Positions 10,623 to 22,053 of a stretch of 64,000 nt of DNA are shown here, piece by piece (position 1 is the stretch's first letter; each line of letters begins with the position of its first letter). Origin of the DNA: Calliopum simillimum. Lineage: Eukaryota; Arthropoda; Insecta; Diptera; Lauxaniidae. A program made the position numbers and the translations under genes. Where the stretch lies: assembly GCA_951812925.1 (NCBI GenBank), contig OX638372.1:69891407-69955406 (forward strand), written 5' to 3'. The notes under the pieces were generated by a model, which saw only the letters and a program-made list of their open reading frames with translations, made no database searches and was not told where the DNA came from.

Positions 10623-10922
10623 TCATAATTTTGAGTTGCAGCTGTGTAGCAACATTTGTATCGTGTCAGGATGGCGATCTTTAAGTGGTGGTGCAACCGA
10701 TGCACTGCTCCCTGCTGGTATTATCGGCACAGATTTCGGCAACATGCGTGGTGCATTACTGCGATCACTCGCCACTTTTGCACGAAAATCTTCAGCTAGT
10801 AATTGAATGGCGTCTTCTACGGGCATGTTGCGATGTTCTGCAGGATGACCAGGAACATCTTCATTGGGAAAAAAACATCAACACGTAGCTTCAGACGATC
10901 CACAATTGATTCAGCATATTTC
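10623..10922 (-). pseudogene. Unrecognised coding fragment, frameshifted
   Basis: Reading right to left, a protein-like stretch starts KYAESIVDRLKLRVDVFF. It then needs a one-base shift in a run of seven T (about 10869-10875) to continue PNEDVPGHPAEHRNMPVEDA, LLAEDFRAKV and finally LLHSCNSKL before a stop at 10623. Base composition is less AT-rich than its surroundings, and the peptide looks like real protein sequence rather than chance. I do not recognise the family. It could be the last exon of a host gene or a decayed retrocopy. No splice partner was found in the window, and a TIR element begins about 80 bases upstream of it. Confidence 0.45.
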
Positions 10923-11200
10923 CTTCAAATTTTACAAAAATTAGTTTAATTATAAAAAGTAACAATACAAACGGAACTTACGTGTTTTTCTGATCAATAC
11001 CCTTTTCACACTGGCATCGAAAACGGCTAGTTTTCCATATCATTCGTTTTTAAAACGAGATGTTTAAAGCGAACGGTCCATTCAGTACGTCGAATACTTC
11101 ACGTCGTTTTTTTCAACTGACTGCGACGCATTTGACGGAGAAGCCTGGTCCAATGAATACTTTGAAAACGGATTAAAACATCACAATTCTTTTTATAATA

Positions 11201-11614
11201 GAGGTATTCACGATCTAGAGTAACGTCCTGAGTAACAGAGTAACAGGGTAATAGTGCACAACCACAACAACAAAATATACGTAAGTTACTCTGTTACTCT
11301 TTTACCCTTTTAGTCAAGGTATTTTCTAGTGTAAAATAATCTTACACTTTTGCCTTTTTTTTACTATTTCTATTTCTATAGAAACGTTTGAACTTGTTTA
11401 TGATTGAGAGGCAATTTTCGTTCATCAAAAATAAAAATTTGAATGAGAGCAAAATATTCAATTAAAAAAATTTTTTTTTTGTTGGCAGCTAAAATTATTT
11501 TGAGAAACAAAAAGCAAATATAAGTGCAAAGTATTGAGTATGCTCACTATTCAGAGTAACTGAGTTCACTTTTACCCTGTTACTCAGCTTGTTACTCCAG
11601 ATCGTGAATAACTC
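11201..11614. mobile_element. MITE of 414 bp with TAATA target duplication
   Basis: The left end GAGGTATTCACGATCTAGAG and the right end GATCGTGAATAACTC are inverted repeats. TAATA flanks both sides (11196-11200 and 11615-11619). The subterminal word GAGTAACAGGGTAA occurs on both sides in inverted orientation. No coding sequence. Confidence 0.65.
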
Positions 11615-14471
11615 TAATATTAATTTCAAATTTTAATTTTACACTTGCACAGCTCCAATATTTTTTTATTCCAACATTATTCAAAAAATAAAACAAAAAC
11701 GACAAAGAAAAAAAAAACAACAAATTAAATTGAAAATAAATTTATTTTACGGTTGTCAAATCACACGACGTACGTCGAAAGTTGGGAGTTGGGCAACTTT
11801 TGTACGTTGCGTTGACGGGGACGTTCTGATTGGGTCGCACTTGATATAAACTCATATTTTTAACTTAGCTGTCAGTCGAAAAAAACGACGTGACATACTC
11901 GACGTACTGTATGGGCCGTTGGCTTTAGTTTGCCTTCACACTTGTGTTTCTCGTTTTTCATGACGGCGGATGTCAAAAAAAAAAAAAACTTCAAGAAATA
12001 AATAAATAAATTTTGTTTTTTCACACTATTCATTTATGAAACTTTTTATCTATGAATTCTAATATAAAACGCACTTTAAGTTAATTTACGTGCCCGTTCC
12101 AACTAAGCAATGTGAGTCAAACTCTTTGAGGTCAAATTAGCACCATCCATGTCGACAAATTTCGTCTCAGCTGTCAATGTTCTTGACCATTTAATTAAGA
12201 GCCTCGACATTAGGGTGGGCCGATTTGAAAACTGATCTCGGCTACCCCCCTATGTGAAATTTCATTCAATTCTATGAATATTTGCCCAAGGAACTATGCT
12301 TCCGCGTTCAACTTTAGTTCGGCGCATTTTTGATCGAAAATTTTACCTTTTATTAATATTTTTTTTATTTTCATACTAAATTTTAAAAATTTTTATAAAG
12401 ACAAAAGTAATGTCATTATATGATTGGGCTGGTATTCTGGCAGTAATCAATTAAATTCGGTTCTGTTTACATAAAAAGTTTACTTGATGGTGTGGAATTG
12501 ATGCAATATATTTAAAAAAATTATATGGGTCAAATAGCCGATTATTATGACCGACTTTCAAAATAAACGATTCATATTTTCGGATGAATTTTTTCAAACA
12601 AAACACCAACCTAGGTTGAAAGTTCATTCAATTCTATGAATATTTGCCCAAGGAACCATACCTCTACGTTCAACTTTAGTTCGGCGCATTTTCGATTGAA
12701 AATTTTACCTTGCGTTTAATATTTATTTTTATGCTTAGTTTTCAAAATTCCTATAGAGACAAAAGTAATATCATAATATGTTTTGACTGGTATTCTGTCA
12801 GTAATTAATAAAATTGGGTTCTCTTTTTACGAACAGTTTACTTGATAGCGTGGAATTGATTATATTTATTCCAAAAAATTATATCGGTCAAATTATATAT
12901 ATTTATTATAAACGATTCATATTTTTACATAGATTTTTGGTATATTGTTCTGTAAAATAAAAAAAGCGGCTAATTTATTTCCTAAAACTGCCACTAGATG
13001 TTGCCCTGGAAAAAAAAGAATGTCAGATTCGGCATCCTAGCATCCAAAAATACTTGGGTTGGTGTTTCGAATGAAAAAATCCATGTAAAAATATGAATCG
13101 TTTATAATAAAACGGTTATGTGACCGATATAATTTTTTGAAATAAATATCATCAATTCCACGCTATCAAGTAAAGTGTTCGTAAAAACAGAACCCAATTT
13201 TAATAATTACTGACAGAATACCAGCCAAAACATATTATGATATTACTTTTGTCTCTATAGGAATTTTGAAAATTAAGCATAAAAATAAATATTAAACGCA
13301 AGGTAAAATTTTCAATCGAAAATGCGCCGAATTAAAGTTGAACGTAGAGGTATGGTTCCTTGGGCAAATATTCATAGAATTTAATGAAATTTCAGCCTAG
13401 GTTCGTGTTTTGTTCGAAAAAATTCATCCAAAAATATGAATCGTTTACAGTGATGTCGTTTGTACTCCTATAGGAGTATTTTACTCCTATTCGAGCAAGC
13501 GTACTCCTATACTCCCCTGAACCATTTTTGTACTCCTTTTCAATACTTGGTACTTCATTGCAATTTTTTAATCAAAAAACACGTGTAATGCAAACTAAAA
13601 TTTTCAATGTTTCTTAGAGCTAGTTCACATGACAGACATTTTAGTCTGTCTTAATGTATGTGTCGATTTTAATGTTATCTGGCAATACCCTTTTTTAAAT
13701 TAGTTTTTAATATTTGAAAAATTAGCAGTAAAAGGAGGAAAAGCCTTGAAAACAAGAAATATGGACAAGTAAGTGAAAAAGTTTGAATATTTCTGCAATT
13801 AAATTTTCGAATTCTATATATTTATAACAGGTTTATATTTAAAGCAAAAAAAGTAGCTGCAAACTCCACTGATGCTAGCAAATCACCAGAAATGAGGAGG
13901 TAAACGATATCAGACGTGCTGAAGTATCCAGCAACAAAAGAGCACAAAAATTTCGAACTGCTTGGTTGGAAAGTTTTAGTAGGCTCGAATCAAGAATGGG
14001 TCCGAAGAATGAAGCAAAGTCGTTTTGAAAATATTGCCAAGTTTCGATTCCAACCAACGTCAGGCAATTGACAAGACATGAAAGTTCAAAATTTCATTCC
14101 AAGGTTGTGCTGAGCTTGAAAAATCAAACAGACATCTCTAAAGCTGCCAAAAATAATGCAGCCAAAACTTGTGGGCTCCAAACAATTCTGTTTCTAATTC
14201 AGTACAACTTGCCATTTTTGTTGATAACCGACTTAATGGCGTTAATAAAAAGGTAGCATCCGATTTAAAAATATATGCAAAACTTGCAATGCGTGAAAAC
14301 AAATGCGACTGAATTGGTCAATGCTATACTTATGAAAAAAAAAGTGCTGGATGCCAATAGTAGTGAAAATTGGGTTCCAACTCAAGAACTTTTAGCAAAC
14401 TATCAAAAGCGATCTCATTATATTAAATAAGTTGCAATACATAACATAAGTTTAATGTATGTGTTTTACAT

Positions 14472-14592
14472 AGCGTATTCCTTGAAATGTGTAAATGCCT
14501 CGAAAATCTCGTAAAGCTGTCAAAATTCATATTGGTTTTGACAACTATAAAGAGGTTTTTGAGGCATTTATTCGTTTTAAGGACTACCCTCA
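14472..14592. mobile_element. Palindromic MITE, copy 2 of 3
   Basis: Hairpin of the same family as 2627-2763, with ATGCCTCGAAAATCTCGTAA facing TTTTTGAGGCATTTATTCG and ends ATTCCTTG and AAGGACTACC. It has diverged more than copy 1 and lies inside the hAT remnant. Confidence 0.65.
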
Positions 14593-14615
14593 TAATTTGT
14601 CTGATTCTTATTCTT

Positions 14616-14735
14616 AAGGGGCTGTCCATAAACTCCGTGACGCTAAAATTAGCTATTTTGAACCCCCCTATGTGACGGTAGCTTCATATAAAAAATAAAT
14701 AAAATACACCAAGCGTGACGCTTGCTCGAACCCCC
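14616..14735. repeat. Dispersed repeat beginning GGGGCTGTCCATAAACTCCG
   Basis: The same phrase, followed by a CTAAAATT word and CCCCCCT, reappears at 42972-43060. Both copies sit next to GTGACGG/CGTCA words. This is a fragment of a dispersed element with no coding content. Confidence 0.55.
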
Positions 14736-15116
14736 CCTAAGTAATGATTCAATAACATAAGACAAGGAACTATACATACATATGAGTTTAGAATTACAAT
14801 AATAAGCAATATTGTCAGTTAAAACCTTCCACAATAAACAACTTGTGATTGATACTGTCATTAAAAATCATTTTATTCTGCGAGACGACAGTCAAAAAAC
14901 GAACATGTTGCCATAGTACTTCCCATTAGCCAAAAATACTCCCCAAAAATCTAAAAATAAGTACCGAGATTTTTTTTGAAACGACATCACTGATCGTTTA
15001 TTTTGAAAGTCGGTCATAATAATCGGCTATTTGACCCATATCATTTTTTTAAATATATATGTAGTATCAATTCCACACCATCAAGTGAACTTTTTATGTA
15101 AACAGAACCCAATTTA

Positions 15117-15548
15117 TTAGCTACAAACAATGAAAATACATTGATGGTCGGAGCTTACTGTTCAGTGTTTTTGAGTAAAACAACCATAAAAACACAAAAA
15201 ACAAGGCAAAAATACACATAAATAAAAAAAGCAAAAAAATGTATCGGAAGGCTGGTTTGCGTTTCTAGTTTCGGGACCCACCACAGGTCAAAATTGACTA
15301 TAATAAGTCAATTTCTCATCAGACGCTTTGCCGAAATCTTATAGAATTCTGCAAGCATACTTTATTTAACTTTGGAATTTTTTTGCTTTTTTTATTTATG
15401 TGTATTTTTGCCTTGTTTTTTTTTTTTTTTTGTTTTTATTGTTGTTTTAGTCAAAAACACTGAACAGTAAGCTCCGACCATCAATGTGTTTTCATTGTTG
15501 GTAGCTAATAATGTAAATCATCATCTGTTCCAAAAACTAAAAAACTGG
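15117..15548. mobile_element. Palindromic element with 13-bp target duplication
   Basis: It is inserted in the right arm of the hAT foldback and flanked by the 13-bp direct repeat AGAACCCAATTTA (15104-15116 and 15549-15561). The left part reads TTAGCTACAAACAATGAAAA and TGGTCGGAGCTTACTGTTCA; the right part carries their complements (about 15455-15511), with a tail TAATGTAAATCATCATCTGTTCC. Related fragments occur at 43780-43895, 57767-57860 and about 63729. The long duplication does not fit a cut-and-paste DNA transposon and suggests target-primed insertion. Confidence 0.6.
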
Positions 15549-16438
15549 AGAACCCAATTTAATTGATTACTGGCAGAATACCAGCCAAATCGTATAATGA
15601 AATTACTTTTGTCTTTATAAAAATTTTTAAAATTTAGTATGAAAATAAAAAAAAATATTGATGAAAGGCACAATTTTCGATCAAAAATGCGCCAAACTAA
15701 AGTTGAACGCAGGGGTATAGTTCTTTGAGCTAATATTCATAGAATTGAATGAACTTTCACATAGGGGGGTGTAGCCGAGGTCGATAAGATTTCCTCCATA
15801 CAATTTGGCCCACCCTACTCGACATGTACATATTTCAAATCAAAAACTGTGCAGGACTTCAGACAGAGAGCAGTTGGGAAGAGCTTTAACTCCAATGCAT
15901 CAATAGCGATGGCAATCAATTAGGTCTTCTTGTGTTCAACCAAGCCAATGCTTTATCGACGATGAATTGGTGGTCGACCATCAATCGCTTTCTGGAGTAA
16001 AGTTTTTACCGTTGTACTTAAACTTATTTCAGCCATTTGGTTGAATTCTGAAATAAACATTTTTATTTTTTTTTATTTTAAGTAAATAACGTCAAATATG
16101 GCATTTAAAAATAAATAATATTAAAAATTCACCACATTCACAATTTGCTACAATTATTCACAATCACACTTGTTTTCAATGACAGTTTGACTCGTTTTTG
16201 TAGAAAACAGCTTCTCATACGTTTTTGTTTGAAATTTTATTTGTATGGAAAACCAGCCGTTTTTGACTTGTTTTTGCCTCAAAAACGAATGATATGAAAA
16301 ACGAGCCGTTTTCGATGCCAGTGTGAAAAGGGAGGGTATAACAACAATAGCCGTGTTTCTTTTGACGCGTATATATAATTAGCAAAATATTTGTATGAAG
16401 CGATAGTTGGCGATAGCGGGCGTCGCTTAGATCATAAT

Positions 16439-17563
16439 TAAGGATACATACGGTGACCAACCGTACTGTATTATACAGAACAGTTCTGTATTTGAGGCCT
16501 CTGTTCTGTATAATTTTTTAAACATAGAAATGTTCTGTATTTTAGAAAGTGATCTGTATTTGTTCTGTATTTCTGAAAATTGTTTTGTAAAACGGTTTCC
16601 ACCAAAGAATTAAATAAAAATAAACTAACAAAACCGAAATAATGTGTCCAACGTGAATATAAATATTGCAAGCAAACACAAATTTGAAATGAAAAACGAG
16701 GTGTCGGAAACAGTGTTTACTCTACTGATAATTTGCTCTAATGATCTGAAATCTACATAAGTGTGAGCCAAATTGTTCGGAGCGGAGGGAAAAGATATGA
16801 CCAAGTGATAAACGGAAAAGTAATCAACGGAAAATTCTAAGAAAATTTTACCAGTAAAACATTGGTCTTAAATGAATATCGAGCCCCCGATTTTTAACGT
16901 GAAGATTGTTTTACAACATTTTTATATAAAAAAGATACCTTCTTTAGAAAACACTATTGTATCATCTAAAAAAAAAAAATTAATATTATTGGTTTTGGCA
17001 ACTTTCTGAATCTGTTTTTATCTTGAATGAATTTTGGAGGTTTTTTTTTTTTTTTTTTGAAAAATGATAATAAATTTAGAGACAGCAATTTTTTGATTGG
17101 AATCTTTATTTGGTGTTTGGCGCATTAAAAGTTTTTTTTTTGCAAATATCCTCGTGACCTTTGAGCATGAAGATTTTTGACTTGGTTTTTAAACACCAAA
17201 ATAAAGCGATTTCAATTAGAAAATTGCTAGCTCTAATTTTTTGATCAGAAAGTCTAATTTCAACAAAATTTTTAGAAATTTAATTTCGACCACTTTTTAA
17301 GAAAACCTATTCAAAACCCGGCCTGAATATTAAAAATCGTTCATGATAAAAATGTATTCAGAAAGCTGATAAAACCAATGATTGATTTATGAATGTCATG
17401 ATACAAAAAACTTGATATTGATCTTAGACCTATGGCTTATTGGAAAAATATTCTGTAGATTACTACACTGAAATACGATAAATAATAAGAACAAATTGCA
17501 TTCCTTTTTTTTTTTTTTTTTGTTCTGTATTTCAGTTTCAAATAAATGGATAATAAGGATACA
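16439..17563. mobile_element. Unclassified insert bounded by 10-bp direct repeats
   Basis: TAAGGATACA occurs at 16439-16448 and 17554-17563 and brackets about 1.1 kb. GTTCTGTATT-type words cluster near the left end (16475-16600), and one occurs after a 17-base T run near the right end (about 17521). No frame with a known domain is present. The direct repeats could be a target duplication or chance in AT-rich DNA. Confidence 0.4.
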
Positions 17564-18036
17564 AGCCAGTGGTGCCCATCAAAGATAAGTATTTATCGAT
17601 AAATTTCAAACAAAAATACCAAAAAAAAAAAACAAACGAAACGTCAAAGAATTGATATTAAAAGGGGCAGAGCAAGATAAAAGGTAAATTACAATTTTTA
17701 ATTTATTTAACGAAAATTAAGAATGAAATCCTAATTTTTATTTGTAGCAAGTGCAATAAGTGGAGCAAGGAAGAAACTTTGCTGTTATTATTTTTTTCAT
17801 TGCTGCCAAATTTTTTTCAGTGCTGCCAAACTTTCGATTGTTATATTTAATTGCAGATATGCGTTTTTTTTTTTGTCACACATACGCGTCAAAAGAAACA
17901 CGCCTAATAATTTCACATTCATTGTTTGTTAATGTGCTTCGATTGACAATAAATAACAATTCAATTTTGTTCTCTGTCAACTTGATATTTTTTGAGTAAG
18001 GAAGCAAGGCATCTTTTCGTTTATATCTTTCCCTTT
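17564..18036. other. Intergenic, no gene accepted
   Basis: CAGTGGTGCCCATCAAAGAT at 17567 resembles a hAT-type terminus, but no inverted partner was found. GTAAATT at about 17684 and TTGTAGC at about 17744 could bound a small intron, but no coding exon supports it. Confidence 0.3.
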
Positions 18037-18660
18037 TTAAATTTCTTTGTGGTAGTAAATTTTGAAAAATTTATCGTAGTATGTGTTGAATGGGTCAGTC
18101 CATAATTCATGCTGGCCATTTGTTAGTGAAATAGCAGTTCGTAAGAGATTCGCTTTAGGCACGCAATTCGCGAACCGTAAAGTTTTCTTAGAGACCAAAA
18201 ACTCTAGTTGCGCACTTGCACCAGCATACCCTAGCTTAGCCCAATCCACAGAATCTTCGGACAAATCATTATCCAATGAAGCGTATGCCTTGGACTATTC
18301 CACTTCCGGTGGTAATTGCTTTGTTGTAACCTCAAGCTTCACTAACGGGGGAAATTCCGAAAGAAACTCATCCAGTTTCGTATTTATTTTATTTCGTATG
18401 GTGAGTGCTGCGTACTCCTGCTTTTCGGAAGCAACCCAAAGAGGGACAACGTTATGTGTATCAACTTGTGTTAGTGGAACTTCCGATGGGAGCCCAATTT
18501 TAACATTTTTGAAAATCGATGAAACATCTGGCGGTAGCCGAATGACTTTCATAGATTTTTTTGTTGATGTGGTCGCAACTTTGTCTTCTGAACCCGTGTT
18601 TGGTATTGAATTTACTACTTTGGTTTTTTCTCTTTACCTGGGTTGACCAAAGAGCTGCTG
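18037..18660 (-). pseudogene. Unrecognised intronless coding fragment with one in-frame stop
   Basis: Reading leftward, a frame from about 18650 passes KKSMKVIRLPPDVSSIFKNV, VPLWVASEKQEYAALTIRNK and LEVTTKQLPPEVE to a stop near 18295. The same frame resumes as DNDLSEDSVDWAKLGYAGAS and ends NTYYDKFFKIYYHKEI at 18037. Length, charge pattern and absence of introns suggest a processed copy of a protein gene, or a second ORF of a transposon. I do not recognise the family. The uninterrupted 187-codon frame on the opposite strand is serine-rich and is taken as its shadow. Confidence 0.4.
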
Positions 18661-18803
18661 CTTAGCTGCCTTTCATTGTTATACAAAATAAAATATTTAA
18701 ATTTTTTCATATTGACGTCTAGAGATGGATTTTTTTCGATTAAAATTGCAGACTTTGTGAGACAGTGCTATCAAATCTCGCATTTACCAGCCCAATTCTG
18801 AAT

Positions 18804-21800
18804 TAGAGCTGCGACATCGACATCGATGTTTTGCAAGAACCTCGACTGTTTTTAACATCGATGTTTAAAGTTCGTTTTCTTTGCAAAATCGATTTTTCGC
18901 CTCGATGTTTTTATTCGATGTTTTCACGAATTTCGTTTGCACAAATTTTGCTTAGACAATTCTCATTCAAAATTGGAAAATGTACTGCTTACTAAGATTG
19001 TTGAGTGTGTGTAAACAGCCCCACAACTAATTTTGACATAACATTGTAGGCGTCGTTTCTGTTGAAATTCTTTTGCTGTTGGCCGTAAAAAAAATACGTG
19101 TTGAATTTGATTTAAAAAAAAAACTTAAAAAGAAAAAGTGCAGCAGAGACAATGGGCCTTATCGTAAATAAATATTCTCGAGAATTTATTCGCTAACTCC
19201 CTGGTTTGCAATCGCAAAAAAAAATTCGTGAAAAGGGAAAACTCACTGGAAAAATTATGTAATCGGCAATAAGTTGGGAGCGAGTTATAAATAACGTTTG
19301 ACAAATTAAAAACTTTAGTACAACAATTTTAAAGCTTATTGAAATAGCTTTCATATGACACTAAAGTTTTTAATATCCACCTAACCGTTTCCAATTTATA
19401 CTGGTTCTGCTAAAACTACTTTTCACTTAAATTTTTTTTTTTTTGGCAATTTTTTGGTGCAATTTTTTGATTTTTGAAATCCACAAAAATGATTAAAAAG
19501 ACATTTTTTACTTTAAAAAGCAAAGAATTAATTTAAATTTCACTGCTGCAATTGCTTCTTTTTCTTCTTTTGCAATTGCTGTTTCTTGTTTATCTTTTTT
19601 TATAAGTCAGCTGTCAATATCCAGTGGAAAATGGAAAAAAATGTCAACGATTTATGGAAAAAAGCGTTGCCACATGTTTTTTTTTTGTGCAAAATGTCTA
19701 CGAAATTGGAAAAAATCAGCGTTCAGATTGGTTGTTTGCGCAAAATGTCAAAGATAGGGAAAGAGTTAGCGTTGCCAGATGTTGTTACGTCCAATCTAAT
19801 TGGACATATCAAAGCCAAACATGAAATTGAAAATAAAAAGCGTAGCATCTAAGTGACTGCACCTGTCCCCACATCAGAGCCTGTCGCAACTACCAGCTCA
19901 CTGGCTGAACAACCGTGCCTATCATCAGGTATGAGAAAAGCATGTCTTCTTTACGAATAAATTTCAACTTTTTAACATCTCCAGGTAAGACTTCTACTAC
20001 GCAGCAGTCTATACAGAGGAGCATTGCATGTATGGATTCTTTTAAGGTAGAAGGTGATAAGAATAATAAAATAACGGAAGCTATTTTGTACATGATATGC
20101 AGGGACAGCCAGCCAATTTCAATTGTGGAATATGAAGGCTTCCGTCGCTTATTAAAAATAAGTTCACCGTTATATAAAATACCTTCAAGGAAGATATTCG
20201 ACTTTCTTCTAGAAAAGAAATATGATATGGTATCGCGCTTGGTTAAGCAGGAACTATCGACTGTTCCTTTAGTGTGTTTAACCACTGATGTGTGGACTGA
20301 AACACACCAAACGAAAGCGTTTCTAGCAGTAACCACGCATTTATTTCTACTATCGAAAATACTTTTAAATTGGAAAGTTGTGTGCTTGGCATGAACTCTC
20401 TGATAGCCACACAGGAGAATACCTTTCTGATGTGCTATCATCCATTTGTACTGACTGGAATATTAATAAATATAAAGTCGTTGCAGTAGTTACTGACGCA
20501 GGGCCCAATATTGTTAAAGCAGCACAATTAGCCTTCAGCAGAACAAAGCACGTCACTTGCTTCGCACATTTGTTGAATCTATTGGCAACAAATTCCATTA
20601 AACTTCCAGATCTGAAGATAGTTTTAGATCAGGTAAAATCTATTGTTACCTGGTTTAGACATAGCGTTCCGGGAAGTGACGAATTAAGACAAAAAACTGA
20701 GCACTTACCAAAAAGAAAATTGCTGCAATCTGTGCCGACCCGATGGAATAGTACATATTATATGGTAGAAAGATTTATGTATCTCCGGGAAGTGGTTAAT
20801 AAAATAATAACGTTTAGCACCAGCGCACCAAACATGGTTTCCGCTCTCGATATTGAAGTTTTAAAGGACTTTTTGGTACTTTTCAGGACAATTGAATCAG
20901 CTACTATGTACAGAAATTTGCGGTGAAAAATTTCTAACTTCAAGTGTAGTTATACCAGTGGTTCGTCTGTTGCGAATAACAGTAACCGAGGCTTCAGTCA
21001 GCACAGATATTGGGCGGAAATTAAAGGATAATATTATTATAGAATTGAATCATCGGTTTAAAAATATCGAATATCATAATTTGTTTTCATTAGCTACATT
21101 GCTTGATCCGCGGTTCAAAAACATCCACTTCGACGACAGTGTCGCCGTGGCAATGGCAATCCGGAAGCTGTCTTCTGAAATGACGGATGACACAGATGAA
21201 ACGTCATCAGATTCAGATACTGAGCAAATTCACATAGACAATGAAAATGGTACAATAGGTATTTGTAGTGAATAATTTCATTTATCGAAAACGAGTGCAT
21301 TGAATATTTCATATTGTTTTTAGGCGCTGAATTTAGTTTATGGGAGGACCACCACAGGCTGGTCCAGGAAAACTCGAAATCTAAAAAGTGGGCCAGAGTC
21401 GTGCAAGAATTAGGTACATCAAATATGGTGCCACCTGAGCTTTCAATTTATTTAAAAAATCCAGTTGTAAAGCTCAAAGAAAGTGCTTTTGATGTGTGGG
21501 CAGGAATCCACAAAAGCTCTCCTTTGTTAAAAACAGCACTGAAATATCTTACAATAATGGCGACTTCAGTGCCATCAGAGCGTGTTTTTTCCACAACGGG
21601 AAATATTGTAAGCAAAAGAAGAAGTTGCTTATTGGGGGAAAATTTGGACATATTGCTCTTCCTGCAAACTGTTCACAATATGTTTTGGAACTTGCAATAA
21701 CCAGGACTGTTTCAGACTCGGTGTGATTTCCATTACTTATTGTTTCAAAGGCTTTTTGATAAAATTGCCTAAAAGTATAAAAATATTTTTTATGCTCCAC

Positions 21801-21830
21801 AAATAAATTTATTGCTAGTGTAAATAATGG
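18804..21830 (+). mobile_element. hAT element, decayed
   Basis: A probable 5' terminus TAGAGCTGCGACATCGACAT fits the YARNG rule of hAT elements and is followed by several ATCGATGTT words. The transposase gene begins about 0.8 kb later. No matching 3' inverted end was found before the next element, so the right border is an estimate and the 3' end may be lost. Confidence 0.55.
19620..21700 (+). pseudogene. hAT transposase (BED zinc finger, RNase H-like core, dimerisation domain), broken
   Basis: Pieces of a ZBED/Ac-like hAT transposase lie in order. A BED finger remnant ends TSNLIGHIKAKH (about 19790-19825) and is frameshifted, with a stop at 19850. A middle region has DVWTETHQTKAFLAVTTHLF (about 20290-20345). 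After a frameshift near 20385, VVAVVTDAGPNIVKAA, CFAHLLNLL and PTRWNSTYYMVERF follow. After another shift near 20895 comes the ATLLDPRFKN motif. The C-terminal dimerisation domain (MATSVPSERVFSTTGNIVSK) runs to about 21700. Two remnant introns with GT-AG borders are visible, 19929-19983 and about 21259-21324. At least three frameshifts or stops make it inactive. Confidence 0.85.
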
Positions 21831-22053
21831 ATAATGGAAAGTTTTAAAATGGAAAGCTTTAAAATAGAAAATTTTTTCACTTGCACTGAAATTTGTGAAA
21901 AATAAATTTTATTGCAAAACCCCAAGACTGTTTGTAGAGCATAAATTTTCAACAAAAAAGTTCTTTATAGTTTATATCGTAGGATTTACTGTTTTCATCA
22001 AAAAGCTTTCGAAATAAAAATAATTGAAATCTCATTGTTCACAAATCGTTACT

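Larger units (their letters stand above)
13448..14992 (+). mobile_element. Deleted hAT element (ZNF862-like transposase remnant)
   Basis: Inverted ends CAGTGATGTCGTTT and AAACGACATCACTG are flanked by the exact 8-bp duplication ATCGTTTA (13440-13447 and 14993-15000), which is diagnostic of a hAT superfamily insertion. On the + strand at about 13900-14260 a broken frame gives FRTAWLESFSRLESRMGPKN, then RQLTRHESSKFHSK, then FLIQYNLPFLLITDLMALIK. This resembles the N-terminal zinc finger and following helix of ZNF862-like hAT transposases; the DDE catalytic core and dimerisation domain are missing. It is a non-autonomous deletion derivative, and two MITE fragments have entered it (14472-14592 and about 14616-14735). 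Confidence 0.8.
12211..15817. mobile_element. hAT-type foldback element with 8-bp target duplication
   Basis: The ends are TAGGGTGGGCC and GGCCCACCCTA. They fit the YARNG start common to hAT elements and are flanked by an exact 8-bp duplication CTCGACAT (12203-12210 and 15818-15825). Long arms contain CATTCAATTCTATGAATATT and TTCAACTTTAGTT in inverted orientation at about 12270-12330 and 15680-15745. An inner pair of the same module is also inverted (about 12610-12920 against 13075-13430). The unit is therefore a multi-module foldback with no coding sequence of its own. It was later invaded by the hAT at 13448-14992 and the palindromic element at 15117-15548. Confidence 0.8.
11000..16332. mobile_element. 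Outer TIR element (CCCTTTTCACAC ends) hosting a TE nest
   Basis: The left end CCCTTTTCACACTGGCATCG and the right end reading CGATGCCAGTGTGAAAAGGG are inverted repeats extending about 50 bp, through CATATCATTCGTTTTT. Its own sequence is about 1.3 kb once the inserts at 11201-11614 and 12211-15817 are removed. ACGTCG-type words near 11085-11130 and 11760-11930 are also partly inverted. No transposase is left. A target duplication could not be fixed. Confidence 0.6.

Noticed and set aside
17567..17586. CAGTGGTGCCCATC as a hAT terminus
   Set aside because: No inverted partner or 8-bp duplication was found.
18083..18646. 187-codon open frame on the + strand
   Set aside because: It is the antisense of a more protein-like minus-strand frame, is Ser/Phe/Thr-rich, and has no motif.
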